Shown in pieces: positions 53,407-62,019 of a stretch of 64,000 bases of DNA. This DNA comes from Trinickia diaoshuihuensis. Its GTDB lineage: Bacteria > Pseudomonadota > Gammaproteobacteria > Burkholderiales > Burkholderiaceae. A program made the position numbers and the translations under genes. The DNA is taken from the NCBI RefSeq assembly GCF_003390925.1, contig NZ_QUBS01000081.1, positions 62,001 to 126,000 on the forward strand. Direction: 5' to 3'. The notes under the pieces were generated by a model. It did no database searches. It was not told the origin of the DNA and worked only from the letters and a program-made list of their open reading frames with translations. Position 1 is the first letter of the stretch, and each line of letters begins with the position of its first letter.

Positions 53407-54540
53407 ATGAGAAGCATCGACAACCCCACCCATGATCGAGAAGTCGGCGTTGCCGACGCCACGCAGGACACCACGCGCATCGACGACGTTCGCATCGGCG
53501 CCGTGCGTCCGCTCATTTCGCCGGCCTTGCTGCAAGACGAATTGCCTGTCGAGCCCGAGGTGCAGTCGCTCGTGGAGCGCGCACGTATCGATATCGGTCA
53601 TATCTTGCATGGCCGCGACGATCGTCTCGTGGCCGTTGTCGGTCCCTGTTCGATTCACGATCACGACCAGGCGCTCGAGTACGCGCACCGGCTCAAGGCC
53701 GTTGCCGACGAATTGCGCGACGATTTGCTGATCGTCATGCGGGTGTACTTCGAAAAGCCGCGGACGACCGTGGGTTGGAAAGGCTACATCAACGACCCTC
53801 GGCTCGACGGCAGCTTCAGAATCAACGAGGGGCTGCGCGCCGCGCGGCGCTTGCTGCTCGATATCAACGGCTTGGGATTGCCGGCCGCCACCGAGTTTCT
53901 CGACTTGCTCGGTCCGCAGTACATCGCGGACCTCATCGCGTGGGGGGCGATCGGCGCGCGTACGACCGAGAGCCAGAGCCACCGCCAGCTCGCATCGGGA
54001 CTCAGTTGTCCGGTCGGCTTCAAGAACGGTACGGACGGCCGCGCGCAGATCGCCGCCGACGCCATCGTTGCGGCCCGGGCAAGTCATGCGTTCATGGGCA
54101 TGACGAAGATGGGCATGGCCGCGATCTTCGAAACGCGCGGCAATCAAGACGCCCATGTGATTTTGCGCGGTGGCAAGAACGGCCCGAACTACGACGCGCA
54201 AAGCGTCGAGCAATGCTGCGCCGTGCTTAAGTCGGCGGGCTTGCGTGAGCAAGTCATGATCGACTGCTCGCACGCGAATTCGGGCAAGTCGCATGAAAGG
54301 CAGATCGATGTCGCGAACGACATCGCACAGCAGCTTGCCGACGGCGAACGGCGCATCATCGGCGTGATGGTGGAGAGCCACCTCGAAGCGGGCAGGCAAG
54401 ATCTAAAGCCCGGCGTGCCGCTGCGCTATGGCGTTTCGATTACCGACGCGTGTTTGAGTTGGGCGCAAACGGAACCGGTGCTCGAAGTGCTGGCCGAGGC
54501 GGTGCGCCGCCGCCGCGGCGTAGTTGCGCGCGCGAATTGA
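53407..54540 (+). CDS. aroG: 3-deoxy-7-phosphoheptulonate (DAHP) synthase, type I
   Basis: First enzyme of the shikimate pathway, condensing PEP and erythrose-4-phosphate. It has 377 residues, against 350 in E. coli AroG; the N-terminus is extended. The metal/substrate motifs are VGPCSIHDHDQAL, MRVYFEKPRTTVGWKG, GARTTESQSHRQL, GFKNGTDG, and DCSHANSGK. An ATG follows a GGAGCAACGGCT leader. Feedback specificity (Phe, Tyr or Trp) cannot be read here. A possible CATAAT -10 lies at 53370. The gene is monocistronic. Confidence 0.95.
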   Translation: MRSIDNPTHDREVGVADATQDTTRIDDVRIGAVRPLISPALLQDELPVEPEVQSLVERARIDIGHILHGRDDRLVAVVGPCSIHDHDQALEYAHRLKAVADELRDDLLIVMRVYFEKPRTTVGWKGYINDPRLDGSFRINEGLRAARRLLLDINGLGLPAATEFLDLLGPQYIADLIAWGAIGARTTESQSHRQLASGLSCPVGFKNGTDGRAQIAADAIVAARASHAFMGMTKMGMAAIFETRGNQDAHVILRGGKNGPNYDAQSVEQCCAVLKSAGLREQVMIDCSHANSGKSHERQIDVANDIAQQLADGERRIIGVMVESHLEAGRQDLKPGVPLRYGVSITDACLSWAQTEPVLEVLAEAVRRRRGVVARAN

Positions 54541-54745
54541 TCGATTCAATGCCAAGCCGGCGCGAAATCAAGGCGCTCTTCAGCAAGTCCCTCGAGTCGA
54601 CTCGGCAACCAATGTCCATCAAACCATCAAATCAAGCAGATCGACGATGTGCCGTCGGATGGGCATTCTGAGACAAATCTGATAAATCGGGCTGTCGGTT
54701 CGGATGTAGCGTAACGGTTTCCCATTCGAACAGGAATCTTGATTT

Positions 54746-55339
54746 ATGGCGGTCTATTACGCAGTCGTGGAAGGCGATCCGCTCGACAACGGAGGCGACA
54801 GTCATGTGATGGAGGGTGCGCGCCACTCGACCATCGAAGGCCCGGACGGGTGCTCGCGCGGGCAAACACACTTGGGCCAGAAGGCGTGGTGCGCGGTCTG
54901 TCAGTCGGTGGGCGTTATCGCGGCGGGTTCGGGCATATCGGATTATCTGCGTGGCTGGGACGGACGCCTGAATGCCATGGAAGCCGTCGGTGGGGATATC
55001 GTGCTCTGCAAATGCGAACAGCCCCCTCGCATCATGTCGGTTTACGCCCGTTGTTGTGAGTACATGGACGCGAGCACCAGCAGCACGGCCTGTTCCTTTG
55101 CATCGAATGCCCTCGCGTCGGCAACGCTCGCCGAATCGCAAGAAGAACTCGAACACTATTTCGAGATGGTTGACGGGAAGACCGGGGCCCCGATCGAAGG
55201 AATGACCTATAAGCTAACGAGCAATGGTCAATCTCTCGTGCGCGATTCGACGCTAGCCGGCGGGCAAACGCCCGCGTTCTCTTTCAACGAGCATCCGAAT
55301 CTGACATTCGTGGCATGGTGTCAAGGGGATGTGCGATGA
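54746..55339 (+). CDS. PAAR-domain protein (type VI secretion spike tip)
   Basis: A 197-residue protein. Residues 1-90 form a PAAR domain that would sharpen the VgrG spike and carry cargo: GDPLDNGGDSHVMEGARHSTIEG, the WCAVCQSVGVIAAG turn, and GGDIVLCKCEQPPRIM. The remaining 100 residues have EELEHYFEMVDGKTGAPIEGMTYKL, a possible effector-binding extension. The stop overlaps the next gene (ATGA). No other type VI gene is in the window, so it is an orphan cassette that relies on an apparatus encoded elsewhere. GC content is lower than in the flanks. Confidence 0.82.
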   Translation: MAVYYAVVEGDPLDNGGDSHVMEGARHSTIEGPDGCSRGQTHLGQKAWCAVCQSVGVIAAGSGISDYLRGWDGRLNAMEAVGGDIVLCKCEQPPRIMSVYARCCEYMDASTSSTACSFASNALASATLAESQEELEHYFEMVDGKTGAPIEGMTYKLTSNGQSLVRDSTLAGGQTPAFSFNEHPNLTFVAWCQGDVR

Positions 55340-55950
55340 GCGACATAATCGGCAAGGACGCGCGATTGCTGGCCGCGATCGCTTATGGGGAAGCTTCCAC
55401 GGCTAACGACCCACAGGAAATCGGGGGCATCGCGTTTGCCGTAGCCAATCGGTGTCGAGCATGGGACGGCAAGACAGTATCGGAGTTGCGCACGGCAGAC
55501 CCGAACTATTCATATGCATGGGATGGCTCCAACGCCAGATTTAACAAATTGATGCGTACCCCCGACAGTGAAATTGAACTGAATCCGGGGATGAAGCTGG
55601 CTGTCTATTGGGCTCAAAAAGCATTGGCCAACGATGGGCCAGATCCGTCGAACGGAGCGTTTTGGTGGGACGGGCTCGACTTTCAAACCAACTATGCGAA
55701 CCATCCCAAGGTGCGCGATGGGTTCAAATGGGGCTCAGCATCTGACAACATTTTCGACGTGCAAGAGCAACGGCGCGAAGTCATCGTACGATGGAAGGTC
55801 CGTAACAAGAAGACCGGGAAAATCGTCGATGGTGTCGAACGCGGCCGTTACGATTCGGTATGGGTTTCGACGGCAGCTCACGGCAGCACTGTATTTTGGC
55901 AGCACAACCCGGACTACCTGAAAGCTAGCGGAGGAAAGTCATACCGATGA
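55336..55950 (+). CDS. Putative cell-wall hydrolase effector (SleB-like)
   Basis: A 204-residue protein without signal peptide. The N-terminus RLLAAIAYGEASTANDPQEIGGIAFAVANRCRAW has the pattern of SleB/cell-wall hydrolase domains (catalytic Glu in GEAS, then NR), in overlapping segments. Later text has WAQKALANDGPDPSNGAFWWDG and VSTAAHGSTVFWQHNP. A peptidoglycan-cleaving toxin delivered by the PAAR tip is inferred. Both ends overlap neighbours by 4 bases, as expected for a PAAR-toxin-immunity unit. No homologue could be named with certainty. Confidence 0.65.
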   Translation: MSDIIGKDARLLAAIAYGEASTANDPQEIGGIAFAVANRCRAWDGKTVSELRTADPNYSYAWDGSNARFNKLMRTPDSEIELNPGMKLAVYWAQKALANDGPDPSNGAFWWDGLDFQTNYANHPKVRDGFKWGSASDNIFDVQEQRREVIVRWKVRNKKTGKIVDGVERGRYDSVWVSTAAHGSTVFWQHNPDYLKASGGKSYR

Positions 55951-56654
55951 AATCGGGAGTGATACTGATGGCGGCTTTGGCCGCCCTGTCGGCCGGTGCA
56001 CATGCCGCCCAGCCCTACGACAGCTACGATGAGTTTTACGCCGCCCAGCCGGGTGCGGTGTTTGGCGCCCCGGTCGCGCAAGTGGCTGGCAGCGTCTATT
56101 CGCACCCCGGCGAGCAGGGTATTTACACGCATCTGCGATCCGTTCTCGACGGCAAGGCTGTATTGATCGATGTTGCCGAGAATCGCATAACGGTCAACGG
56201 CAAAACCTACCGCTTTACGCGCGCAACGATGTTTCCGGACGAGCATGCAGTAGACGTCTATCCTGCCGGCACGAAGGTATTTCTCGCGGCGGGAACGAGT
56301 AATCGTCCGTCCGCTATGTGTGTGGAGGGCGATGGGAGTGGTTCAGGTGAAGCTGACCGTCATAAGCAGATATTCCTTTTATTGGACCCTCTAGCTCGCA
56401 ATCCGACGTTACTGCACCTGCCAAGCTTACTTTCGTCATGTCGGGCCATAGTGGCGACGAAGGATGGTAAGTTTGTCTTTCCAAAAAACAGCTATCTGTT
56501 CGATGATGCGCAGGAATCCCGCATCGGCTTGTTGGTGTCGTACTACACGTTCGAGCATCAGCGCTTTGCTTCGGTTCCGGCTCCCAAACAACTACGGCTT
56601 AAATTTGCGCATCCAGAGATACCGTTTCAATTTTCGGTTCAGGACAATGACTAA
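55947..56654 (+). CDS. Exported immunity-protein candidate
   Basis: A 235-residue protein with a Sec signal peptide (MKSGVILMAALAALSAGAHAA), so it ends up in the periplasm, where a wall-acting effector would have to be neutralised. The body is unrecognised (YDEFYAAQPGAVFGAPVAQ, FVFPKNSYLFDDAQESRIG). The start overlaps the effector gene by 4 bases. Role assigned from order and signal peptide only. GC content is low, like the rest of the cassette. Confidence 0.6.
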   Translation: MKSGVILMAALAALSAGAHAAQPYDSYDEFYAAQPGAVFGAPVAQVAGSVYSHPGEQGIYTHLRSVLDGKAVLIDVAENRITVNGKTYRFTRATMFPDEHAVDVYPAGTKVFLAAGTSNRPSAMCVEGDGSGSGEADRHKQIFLLLDPLARNPTLLHLPSLLSSCRAIVATKDGKFVFPKNSYLFDDAQESRIGLLVSYYTFEHQRFASVPAPKQLRLKFAHPEIPFQFSVQDND

Positions 56655-56696
56655 GTGGCCACCCAGGTGCCTAGGCGCACCTGGCAGAACCAGCCA

Positions 56697-57287
56697 TCAA
56701 ATAATGAGCCGGGAGATCTTGGTGCCTTCGAGCGAGACGCCGGCCATTAGACCTGCATTGGTCAGGACGAACGCTTCGACGGGACTCGTGGCCGTGGACG
56801 TATCCATATTGCCGTTCGCGCCCACGCGCACCACCGCGACCGTCGCGTCGACACCGGCCGCCCACCCTTGGCTGCCCGTGAATTTATCGAGCGCCTCTTG
56901 CGTCATGAACAGCATGACGATCGCTTTCGACTGCGCGCCGATCTGCAATCCGAACGAGGCCGCCGCGACGCTGTAGTACCCGGTCGTTTGTCCGCCGACA
57001 CGCAGCGAACCTTGGCCGTACTGGCCGCCGATCCAAAAACCGGCCGAAATGACGGATGGAAACACGAGTACGCCGCGGGCATTGCCGACGAGCTCGCGCG
57101 AGCCGTTCACGGTCGAGTAGAGGCGGGTGAGCGTCGCATCGACGTCCGCATCGATCGTTGCACGCCGTCCCGCGTTCGCGGCGGGGGAACCCGATCCGGA
57201 AGGGCCCGTGGTGGTGCATCCGGTTAGCGAGAGGCCGCTCGATGCGAGCATGGCCCCGGTCATTGCGATGAAGCGACGGCGTTGCAT
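56697..57287 (-). CDS. SYLF/YSC84-type lipid-binding lipoprotein
   Basis: A 196-residue lipoprotein. The signal reads MQRRRFIAMTGAMLASSGLSLTGC, with the lipid-bearing Cys near residue 24. The SYLF domain follows: ATLTRLYSTVNGSRELVGNARGVLVFPSVISAGFWIGGQYGQG, shown in overlapping parts, then SFGLQIGAQSKAIVMLFM and the closing LEGTKISRLII. Members bind phosphoinositides or other lipids; in Burkholderia a protein of this type is a surface antigen. ATG 57287 has GGAG just upstream. Single gene. Confidence 0.88.
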   Translation of the reverse strand: MQRRRFIAMTGAMLASSGLSLTGCTTTGPSGSGSPAANAGRRATIDADVDATLTRLYSTVNGSRELVGNARGVLVFPSVISAGFWIGGQYGQGSLRVGGQTTGYYSVAAASFGLQIGAQSKAIVMLFMTQEALDKFTGSQGWAAGVDATVAVVRVGANGNMDTSTATSPVEAFVLTNAGLMAGVSLEGTKISRLII

Positions 57288-57545
57288 GGATTCTCCTGAC
57301 AAGCGAACAAATCGGTCGCGGCGGTGCGGCGCCGCATGCGCCGCGAGCCTAAGGCAGAGACAAGCGGGATGCGGCTTGAGTTCCGGTCTATCGAGGGTAC
57401 CGGCGCGTCACGTCGATCCCCGTTCCGCGGGACGGTCGCGCTGGACGGGCGTCGTAGCATCGTTAAGCGGTGCTTAAGGCATCATCTCCGGTGATCGGCT
57501 ACGATCTGAAGCTTGCCGGCGCCGACCGCCGGTAGGATGACGACA

Positions 57546-58355
57546 ATGAACGGTACGGATGTCGATTTCGCGTGCACGCAGTGTGCGAAGTGCTGCCACG
57601 ATTTGCGGTTGCCGCTCACCGTCGGCGAGGCGATCGACTGGCTCGCGCGCGGCGGCGCCGTGCAGCTCTTGTGCGAGGCGATACCTTGGTTTGCCGAGCC
57701 GCCGCCTGAGAACGTCGGGGCGGCACATAAGCGTCGCCGATCGTTCGCCGCATCGAGCGGCGAGCTGCCCGTGCGAGTGGACGTGATTCTGGCGGCCGCG
57801 TTCGCCGGGCCCTGTCCGAACCTGCAACTCGATAAGCGATGCGGTATCTACGAGGAGCGCCCGCTCGTGTGCCGCATTTACCCCGCGGAGATCAATCCGT
57901 CGGTGGCATTCGATTCGCGCCATAAGGCATGTCCTCCCGAGGCCTGGGCCACGGGCTCATCTGCGCTGCTTCGAGCGGGGCGGCTCGTCGATGCCCGCAC
58001 GATCGAACTCGTCGAACGATCGCGACAGACCGATGCGAGCGAAGTCCCCGTGAAGGCTCTCTTATGTCGGGCGCTGGGTATCGATCGCGCCGCGATCTCC
58101 AACGAAGGGTTTGTGGTGTACGAGCTTGATCGAAGCGTATTGCGGGAGGCTTTGCGGCGCGCAAAGGAGCGGTTGATGACGCGTACCGCGCCGGTTGAAG
58201 GCGACCGAGAGGATGGCGATTGGCGATTGGTCTCGAATCGAGACGCGAGTCTCGCGGCGCTAGCCGCTGTCGGTGCCCATGGCGAACGGGCCGGCGTGCA
58301 GCCGAATGTACCGTTCGGGTATTTGCCGCTCCGCGATTCCGTGCCATTGCCATAA
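57546..58355 (+). CDS. YkgJ-family cysteine-cluster protein
   Basis: A 269-residue protein with the zinc/iron-chelating cysteine cluster of the YkgJ family near its N-terminus (CTQCAKCCHDLRLPL), plus CPNLQLDKRCGIYEERPLVCRIYPAE and a later CPPEAW, which complete the pattern. ATG 57546 has AGGA seven bases upstream; ATG 57537 is an alternative. Function of the family is unknown. No signal peptide. Convergent with the pqqA gene. Confidence 0.85.
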   Translation: MNGTDVDFACTQCAKCCHDLRLPLTVGEAIDWLARGGAVQLLCEAIPWFAEPPPENVGAAHKRRRSFAASSGELPVRVDVILAAAFAGPCPNLQLDKRCGIYEERPLVCRIYPAEINPSVAFDSRHKACPPEAWATGSSALLRAGRLVDARTIELVERSRQTDASEVPVKALLCRALGIDRAAISNEGFVVYELDRSVLREALRRAKERLMTRTAPVEGDREDGDWRLVSNRDASLAALAAVGAHGERAGVQPNVPFGYLPLRDSVPLP

Positions 58356-58410
58356 GCGGCGGCGCATCATCGATTTGCTATGGCCGCCGCTTTTTCGCCG
58401 ATAGCGTGCT

Positions 58411-58485
58411 TTAACGATTAGCGATATATAGCGTGATTTCGAAGCCCAGGCGCATGTCGGTATAAGCGGGGGTGGTCCATTGCAT
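58411..58485 (-). CDS. pqqA: PqqA, precursor peptide of pyrroloquinoline quinone
   Basis: A 24-codon gene too short for routine detection. The peptide begins [14 protein letters not shown] and ends [10 protein letters not shown], with Glu16 and Tyr20 at the positions that the radical-SAM enzyme PqqE joins. AAGGAG stands 7 bases before ATG 58485 and TAA ends it. PqqA is normally followed by pqqBCDE; here none are in the window, and the next gene is convergent. It is thus an isolated or extra copy. It lies downstream of, and on the same strand as, the sigma-54 activator gene. Confidence 0.9.
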   Translation of the reverse strand: MQWTTPAYTDMRLGFEITLYIANR

Positions 58486-58724
58486 GATGCACTCCTTGAG
58501 TCGTTAAGAGATCATTCGCCACGCGGCTGCGTGGTGTGATGAATAAAGCAAAGGCTATGCCGGTCACGGTAGACCGAAGCGCCAATCCGCCGTTGCGAGC
58601 GGCGGGCGCATGCGGTGCGCAGGCGCCGGGCTTCGTCGGGTGTTCCCGATCGGTACGGCTCTGTTACAGATTGGGTCAGTGTTCATGTGCCGGTGTGCAA
58701 CGCGCGAGCGAAGGCACATCGCGG

Positions 58725-60710
58725 CTATCGATCGTCATCGGGCTCGAGCGGCTGCCTTGCTTCGGGCCGCGGCAGTTTCCTGTAAATGGTCGTGCGGGAC
58801 ACGCCGAGCGCCCGTGCCGCGGCCGAGACGTTGCCGTCATGCAGCGCCAGCGCGGCAGCGATCGTGGAGACCGCCACCTCTTGCAGTTTCGATCCGCTCT
58901 GGGCCGGCTCAGGACCGTGTATCGATGTGCTGTGCCGCGCGGCTAGATCTTCGAAGAAATCGTCGGGCAAGTGATGCCGCCGGATCAATCCATCTGGATC
59001 GACCATGACGGCCGCCGTTCGCAGCAGGTTGTCTAGTTGGCGCACGTTACCCGGCCATGAGCATTGCTCGAATAGCTGCATGACATCGGGCGATAGGCTC
59101 AAGCGCTGGCCCCTGTCGCCCGCCAGCGATTCGTTCTCCAATACCCGCTCGACGATCACCGCTAGGTCCGTCCGTTCGCGCAGCGGCGGCAGCTTTACGA
59201 CGAGCCCGTTTAAACGGTAGTAGAGATCTTGGCGGAAGAGGTTTCGATCGATCATCTCGCGCAGGCCGCGATGCGTGGCGCAGACCACGGCGATATCGAC
59301 GGATACCGACTTCGCCGAGCCGAGCGGATTGACGACACGCTCTTGCAATACGCGCAGCAGCCGCATTTGCAGCGGATAAGGCATGTCGCCTATCTCGTCG
59401 AGAAACAGCGTGCCGCCGTTCGCCTGTATCAACTTGCCCGCCGAGCCCTTGCGGCGTGCCCCCGTGAAGGCCCCTTCCTCGTAGCCGAAAAGCTCCGATT
59501 CGATCAGCGTTTCCGGGATCGAGGCGCAATTGACGGCGACGAACGGGGCGTGCCGCCTCGGCGATTCGTTATGGAGCGCCTGCGCGAGCAGCTCTTTGCC
59601 GGTGCCCGTCTCCCCCGTGATGAGCACGGGGATGTTTTTGCCGATGACACGCCGTACCTTCGCTATGACCATCGACATCCGTGCGTCTCCCGTATCGAGA
59701 TCGGACAACCGCGGAGCGTTCGCCGTCCCGCCTGCGGGCAGTACGGCGCCGGTGCTCGCGACGAAAGCAGGGGGACGCGCTGCTTGTTGTTCGTTTGCCG
59801 CCGTTGCATTTCGCGGCGAGCTAATTCGCGCGAACACGACACCGCCATTGCGCGGCGTGAGTCTCACGCGGCCTTCCACGCCCGCGCGCGTCTTGTCCAA
59901 TAACTGCCCCAATGTCACGCCGAGCAGCGAGCTGAGCGTATGGGTGTGGGGCGCATCGAGTGACAAATTGAGTAACGACCGGGCGTTTCGGTTGGCGGAC
60001 AGGAAGGTGCCGTCGAACGTAAATGCGGCGATGCCTTCGTGCAAGGTGCCGAGCGACTCGGGCCGCGGGTGAAAGGCAACCTGTAAACGATCGCGAAACG
60101 CGTCGGCGAAGAGGCGCTCCTCGATCATGCGCACCGACATTTCGACGAGCGCCAGCGTATGCCGATGGTAGCCGCGGCAGTCGCCCGTCACGTCGAGGAC
60201 CCCGACGATCGCACCATACGCATCGAAAATCGGCGCGCTCGAACATGTCATGAAGCGATGGGCGGCAAGATAGTGCTGATCGCCGCATATGGTGCCCGCG
60301 CTGCGCTCGACGAGGGCCGTGCCGATCGCATTCGTACCTTGATGGCTTTCAGCCCAGTTCGCGCCCGGACGCAAGGCGACTTTCTCCGCTCGAGCAAGGA
60401 AACCGTCATCGCCGGTCGAGTGCAAGACCAGACCCTGCGCATCGGCTAGCACGACGATACTTTGGCTATCGGCGATTTGCTTGTGCAGCGTCTCCACGAG
60501 CGGCAATGCTTGCGCCGTCCAGATCCGGTTCTCTTCGAGTTTGCGGGCGAGTTCGGCCTCCGATACGAGGTCGTAATCCGGACGCGTGAAGCTCTGAAGC
60601 CCGAAGCGTCTCGATCGCTCGTGCGCCGAGCGGACGCGGCGCATCCGGCCGCCGGTTTCCATTTCATCGTTGGGGACCGCCATCGGGTCCGGGTCCGGGG
60701 TGCCGTGCAT
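58725..60710 (-). CDS. Sigma-54-dependent transcriptional activator (AcoR-like)
   Basis: A 661-residue enhancer-binding protein. The N-terminal half is a GAF-type sensor region (LPLVETLHKQIADSQSIVVLADAQGLVLHSTGDDGFL). The AAA+ domain has Walker A GETGTGKE, the sigma-54 contact loop GAFTGA, and LFLDEIGDMP. The C-terminus is a Fis-type HTH (SAAARALGVSRTTIYRKL). This layout is that of AcoR-type regulators, which often control alcohol or acetoin catabolism, including PQQ-dependent alcohol dehydrogenases. The pqqA gene 240 bases downstream in the same direction makes such a link attractive. Confidence 0.92.
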   Translation of the reverse strand: MHGTPDPDPMAVPNDEMETGGRMRRVRSAHERSRRFGLQSFTRPDYDLVSEAELARKLEENRIWTAQALPLVETLHKQIADSQSIVVLADAQGLVLHSTGDDGFLARAEKVALRPGANWAESHQGTNAIGTALVERSAGTICGDQHYLAAHRFMTCSSAPIFDAYGAIVGVLDVTGDCRGYHRHTLALVEMSVRMIEERLFADAFRDRLQVAFHPRPESLGTLHEGIAAFTFDGTFLSANRNARSLLNLSLDAPHTHTLSSLLGVTLGQLLDKTRAGVEGRVRLTPRNGGVVFARISSPRNATAANEQQAARPPAFVASTGAVLPAGGTANAPRLSDLDTGDARMSMVIAKVRRVIGKNIPVLITGETGTGKELLAQALHNESPRRHAPFVAVNCASIPETLIESELFGYEEGAFTGARRKGSAGKLIQANGGTLFLDEIGDMPYPLQMRLLRVLQERVVNPLGSAKSVSVDIAVVCATHRGLREMIDRNLFRQDLYYRLNGLVVKLPPLRERTDLAVIVERVLENESLAGDRGQRLSLSPDVMQLFEQCSWPGNVRQLDNLLRTAAVMVDPDGLIRRHHLPDDFFEDLAARHSTSIHGPEPAQSGSKLQEVAVSTIAAALALHDGNVSAAARALGVSRTTIYRKLPRPEARQPLEPDDDR

Positions 60711-60810
60711 GCTCGGCTCACGTCAAACTGTTATCGTCTTGCCGGGCGGCGCCGCATGCGCCGTTCGCGATGAGCCCAATGATCTTCCTTTCCTTGATGG
60801 CGCAGCTTTA

Positions 60811-61797
60811 ATGACAGCGATCAAATCAGCCTCTTTACGGTTGACGCCTACCGAAACCGTGCAGGTCACCCGAATCGCCTTGCGGCGCGATGGCTACCGC
60901 ATCGCATGCACGGTGGCCGGCGCGGCCGGCGGCGAGCCGGTCGTCGTGCTCCACGGCGGGCCCGGTAGCGGCAGTCAGCCGAGCGTGCTGCGCCTCGTCG
61001 ATTTGGCTCGCCTGTGTGTGGTGTTGGTCGATCAACGCGGCACGGGGGCATCGGCGCCGGGCGGCAGCGTGCGTCAGAACCGGACCGATCGGTTGATCGC
61101 GGACATGGAGGCGGTTCGCCGGTATTTGGGCTATGAGCGCTGGGGCGTGGTCGGCGGTTCCTGGGGTGCCGCGCTCGCGCTGGCCTACGCGGGTACGCAT
61201 CCCGAACGCGTCACCGGCGTCGTTCTGCGCGGAACGTTCCTGACTTCGGCTCGGCAAGTGCGCGGCTTTCTGGTCGAATCGCGCAAGCGCGCGCCGCGCC
61301 CATGGCGTGCGTTGTGCCGGGCGGCGCGATGCGCGGACCCGCTGCAACTGCTGCGCTGTTGCGCGAAGGCATTGGACACGCGCAGCCCTTTCGATCGCCG
61401 GCGCGATGTCGCGCTCTCGTGGAATCGATACGAGGACGCCGTGCTCGGCTCCGCCGCGGCGCGCCGTCGCGCGAGTCGAGCTCGCCTGTCGCGGCCGGCC
61501 GAACAAAGGCTGATCCGAAAGTACCATATTCAAGCTCACTATCTGACGCATCATTGTTGGCTCGGCGAGCCGCGGCTGATGCGGCACGCGCGTCGCGCCT
61601 CGCTCAGCGGCGTACCGATCGCGGCCGTGCACGGCACGCTCGATCCGGTCTGTCCGATCGAGGCGCTAGATCGGCTCGCGCGGGCCGTGCCGGGTATCCG
61701 AGCGATGCGCGTGCGCGCGGGACATCTCGGCAGCGAACCGGCATTGGCTGCCGCGCTGGCGCGAGAAATCGAGACGATGTTCGTCCGTACGCCCTAA
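60811..61797 (+). CDS. Alpha/beta hydrolase of the prolyl aminopeptidase family
   Basis: A 328-residue cytoplasmic hydrolase. The oxyanion motif HGGPGSGSQPS, DQRGTGAS and the nucleophile elbow GGSWGAALALAYA match the proline iminopeptidase (S33) family. The late VHGTLDPVCPIEAL gives the catalytic Asp, and AGHLGSEP the His. ATG 60811 begins the conserved part; the frame is open to 60670. It is divergent from the sigma-54 activator. Peptidase or esterase activity cannot be told apart. Confidence 0.85.
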   Translation: MTAIKSASLRLTPTETVQVTRIALRRDGYRIACTVAGAAGGEPVVVLHGGPGSGSQPSVLRLVDLARLCVVLVDQRGTGASAPGGSVRQNRTDRLIADMEAVRRYLGYERWGVVGGSWGAALALAYAGTHPERVTGVVLRGTFLTSARQVRGFLVESRKRAPRPWRALCRAARCADPLQLLRCCAKALDTRSPFDRRRDVALSWNRYEDAVLGSAAARRRASRARLSRPAEQRLIRKYHIQAHYLTHHCWLGEPRLMRHARRASLSGVPIAAVHGTLDPVCPIEALDRLARAVPGIRAMRVRAGHLGSEPALAAALAREIETMFVRTP

Positions 61798-62019
61798 GCG
61801 CTAATCGGCGAAGGTGCTTGGACTTACTGTAGCAATTTAAAGTGCGGCTGCTGGCGGATGCAGTGGGAGGCAGCCGGCGAGGGAGGACGGCACGCGCGTC
61901 GGTATCAAATACTGCCAAACGCGCCCGCCCGATCGTGCGGCCAAGGGGCTAATGCACGACGAGATCGCGATTCGGTGGTCGATGCCGCCGAATCGCGAAC
62001 CCGGTGCCACGCGCGCGTG

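Noticed and set aside
58486-58724. pqqB or other PQQ synthesis genes near pqqA
   Set aside because: The gene downstream is a convergent YkgJ-type protein and the one upstream is a sigma-54 activator; no PQQ enzyme could be recognised.
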